Shown here: one piece after another, positions 13,845 to 14,783 of the stretch
How positions within the stretch are numbered: the first letter of the stretch is position 1
Layout: every line of letters begins with the position of its first letter
NCBI GenBank assembly: GCA_910577085.1
Contig: CAJTLE010000074.1
Coordinates: 1 to 14,783 of the forward strand
Direction: 5' to 3'
Origin: an uncultured Allobaculum sp.
GTDB lineage: Bacteria > Bacillota_I > Bacilli_A > Erysipelotrichales > Erysipelotrichaceae
DNA: 14,783 nt
The notes under the pieces: generated by a model
What the model was told of the DNA's origin: nothing
Database searches by the model: none
Seen by the model: the letters and a program-made list of their open reading frames with translations, nothing else
Position numbers and translations under genes: made by a program

Positions 13845-13878
13845 AAAGGCCAGTCCATTTTCGGAGCTGGCCTTTTTT
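13845..13878 (+). terminator. Intrinsic terminator after aroD
   Basis: AAAGGCCAG (13845-13853) pairs with CTGGCCTTT (13867-13875), with an inner TCC/GGA stem, followed by a six-T run (13873-13878). It closes the MFS-aroD transcript 57 bp after the aroD stop. Confidence 0.88.
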
Positions 13879-14063
13879 GGATCGGAAGCAGGATAGGCAG
13901 GAAATAATTGTCCAAAGCAGACATCAAAACCCATACAATTCCGTGTAGGTTCACAAATTGCTGGGCAAAATGAAGGCCAGTACTGCTATCATCGATTTAG
14001 AATGACTTATTTTTGGCTTGGCCTGCTCTGGTCAGGCAGAAGAAAAAGAAAGGATGAAATTCC

Positions 14064-14657
14064 ATGAAAAAGATCTGGAACTGGCTGGATGCTTATCTGG
14101 AAGAGTCGCTGCTGTGTGTCTTTCTGGCGGCGATGACTCTCATTATGGGTATCCAGGTCTTTTCCCGCTATGTTTTGCAGACATCATTGTCCTGGTCTGA
14201 GGAACTGACGCGCTACCTGTTTATCTGGAGCGGGTTTTTAAGTGTCAGCTATTGCACGAAATACTGTATTTCCATCAAGATTGAGCAGTTTGCAGCTTCT
14301 TTAAGCAGACACAGTCGTGCTGTTCTTAAAGTCATCAACCACACCATTGAGCTGGCGTTTTTTGTGTACATGATTCCATTTGCGTGGAGCTTTCTGATGT
14401 CCTCTGTTCACAATGGTCAGGTTTCACCAGCCTGCGGGCTGCCGATGTACTACGTGCAGGCGGCGCCTTTTGTTTCGTTTGTACTCGTTGCTTTCCGGAT
14501 TCTGCAAAGATGGATCATTGAATTTCGCATCATGCTCGGTCAGAACGTGTATGATCCGGCTCATCCGGAAAGAAATACGGAAGAATCCTTCATTGAAGCC
14601 AACAGTGTAGAAAATGAACCCAAGAAATATTCGAAAAAAGGAGGGCATAACAAATGA
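14064..14657 (+). CDS. TRAP transporter small permease subunit (DctQ-like)
   Basis: A 197-residue membrane protein with about four transmembrane helices and the family signature SWSEELTRYLFIWSGFLS (about 43-60) after FSRYVL. DctQ pairs with the large permease DctM and an extracellular solute-binding protein (DctP) to import organic acids by a sodium gradient. AAAGGATG precedes the start. The stop overlaps an ATG (ATGA, 14654-14657) with AAAAAGGAGGG just before it, the usual translational coupling to dctM. Only a 13-codon ORF and a terminator follow, however, and no dctP precedes the gene in this window. The subunit therefore looks orphaned here; partners might lie further downstream or elsewhere. 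The C-terminal tail (about 160-197) is long and hydrophilic. Confidence 0.88.
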   Translation: MKKIWNWLDAYLEESLLCVFLAAMTLIMGIQVFSRYVLQTSLSWSEELTRYLFIWSGFLSVSYCTKYCISIKIEQFAASLSRHSRAVLKVINHTIELAFFVYMIPFAWSFLMSSVHNGQVSPACGLPMYYVQAAPFVSFVLVAFRILQRWIIEFRIMLGQNVYDPAHPERNTEESFIEANSVENEPKKYSKKGGHNK

Positions 14658-14695
14658 GGTTCTTACGCAAAGTGTGTGGCAGAACCTCACTTTGA
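14654..14695 (+). other. 13-codon ORF at the expected dctM start
   Basis: ATG at 14654 overlaps the dctQ stop and has an excellent ribosome binding site, yet reads only MRFLRKVCGRTSL before TGA. A 9-bp stem (14655-14663 with 14681-14689) spans it. It may be what is left of a deleted dctM joined to unrelated DNA, or a short leader-type peptide; no evidence decides. Confidence 0.35.
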
Positions 14696-14701
14696 TTTAT
14701 T

Positions 14702-14731
14702 GAAGATGTCATATTGGCATCTTCTTTTTTT
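14702..14731 (+). terminator. Intrinsic terminator after dctQ and the short ORF
   Basis: A 9-bp stem (14702-14710 with 14716-14724, one G-T pair) is followed by seven T residues (14725-14731). A second inverted repeat, AGTTGTT with AACAACT (14745-14751 and 14764-14770), followed by a T-rich tract, lies at the window end. Confidence 0.85.
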
Positions 14732-14783
14732 GCTTTCTTGGGTCAGTTGTTAGCCATACTTCCAACAACTCTTTTGATTCTTT

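Overview
The window looks like chromosomal DNA from an anaerobic, probably gut-associated member of the Bacillota. Pointers are a classical tRNA-Tyr-responsive T-box leader, strong purine-rich ribosome binding sites and intrinsic terminators. The lineage cannot be fixed from this sequence; an Erysipelotrichia-like or clostridial host is only a guess.

Layout. Positions 1-1745 hold a self-contained tyrosyl-tRNA synthetase unit: promoter, T-box with a TAC specifier, tyrS and terminator. Positions 1771-3781 hold a 10-copy palindromic 16/20-bp repeat array, then an intact-length transposase-family gene that appears to have lost part of its DDE catalytic set, then a small GTATA-rich patch. Positions 3811-10496 carry five genes on the minus strand. 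In transcription order these are a LysR-type regulator, an Old-Yellow-Enzyme/dienoyl-CoA-reductase-type iron-sulfur flavoprotein, a YdiB-like quinate/shikimate dehydrogenase, a chorismate mutase-shikimate kinase fusion, and a second YdiB-like dehydrogenase. A roughly 1.1-kb largely non-coding stretch (10497-11664) follows, with a 17-bp repeat array at the regulator's start and a possible gene remnant. On the plus strand, 11665-13878 holds an MFS transporter and a type I 3-dehydroquinate dehydratase with a terminator. Positions 14064-14731 hold a TRAP-transporter small subunit followed by a 13-codon ORF and a terminator where the large subunit would be expected.

How the genes may work together. 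The MFS carrier, AroD, two YdiB-like dehydrogenases and the flavoprotein surround one LysR regulator. Together they could import quinate or shikimate, interconvert it with 3-dehydroquinate and 3-dehydroshikimate, and reduce the conjugated C=C of 3-dehydroshikimate. That would be a reductive electron-sink route of the kind known physiologically in lactobacilli. The chorismate mutase-shikimate kinase fusion has its own predicted promoter and could divert shikimate into aromatic amino acid synthesis. A near-identical element of about 26 bp lies upstream of both the flavoprotein gene and the MFS gene and is a candidate shared operator. Enzyme family assignments are strong. The pathway and the regulation are inference.
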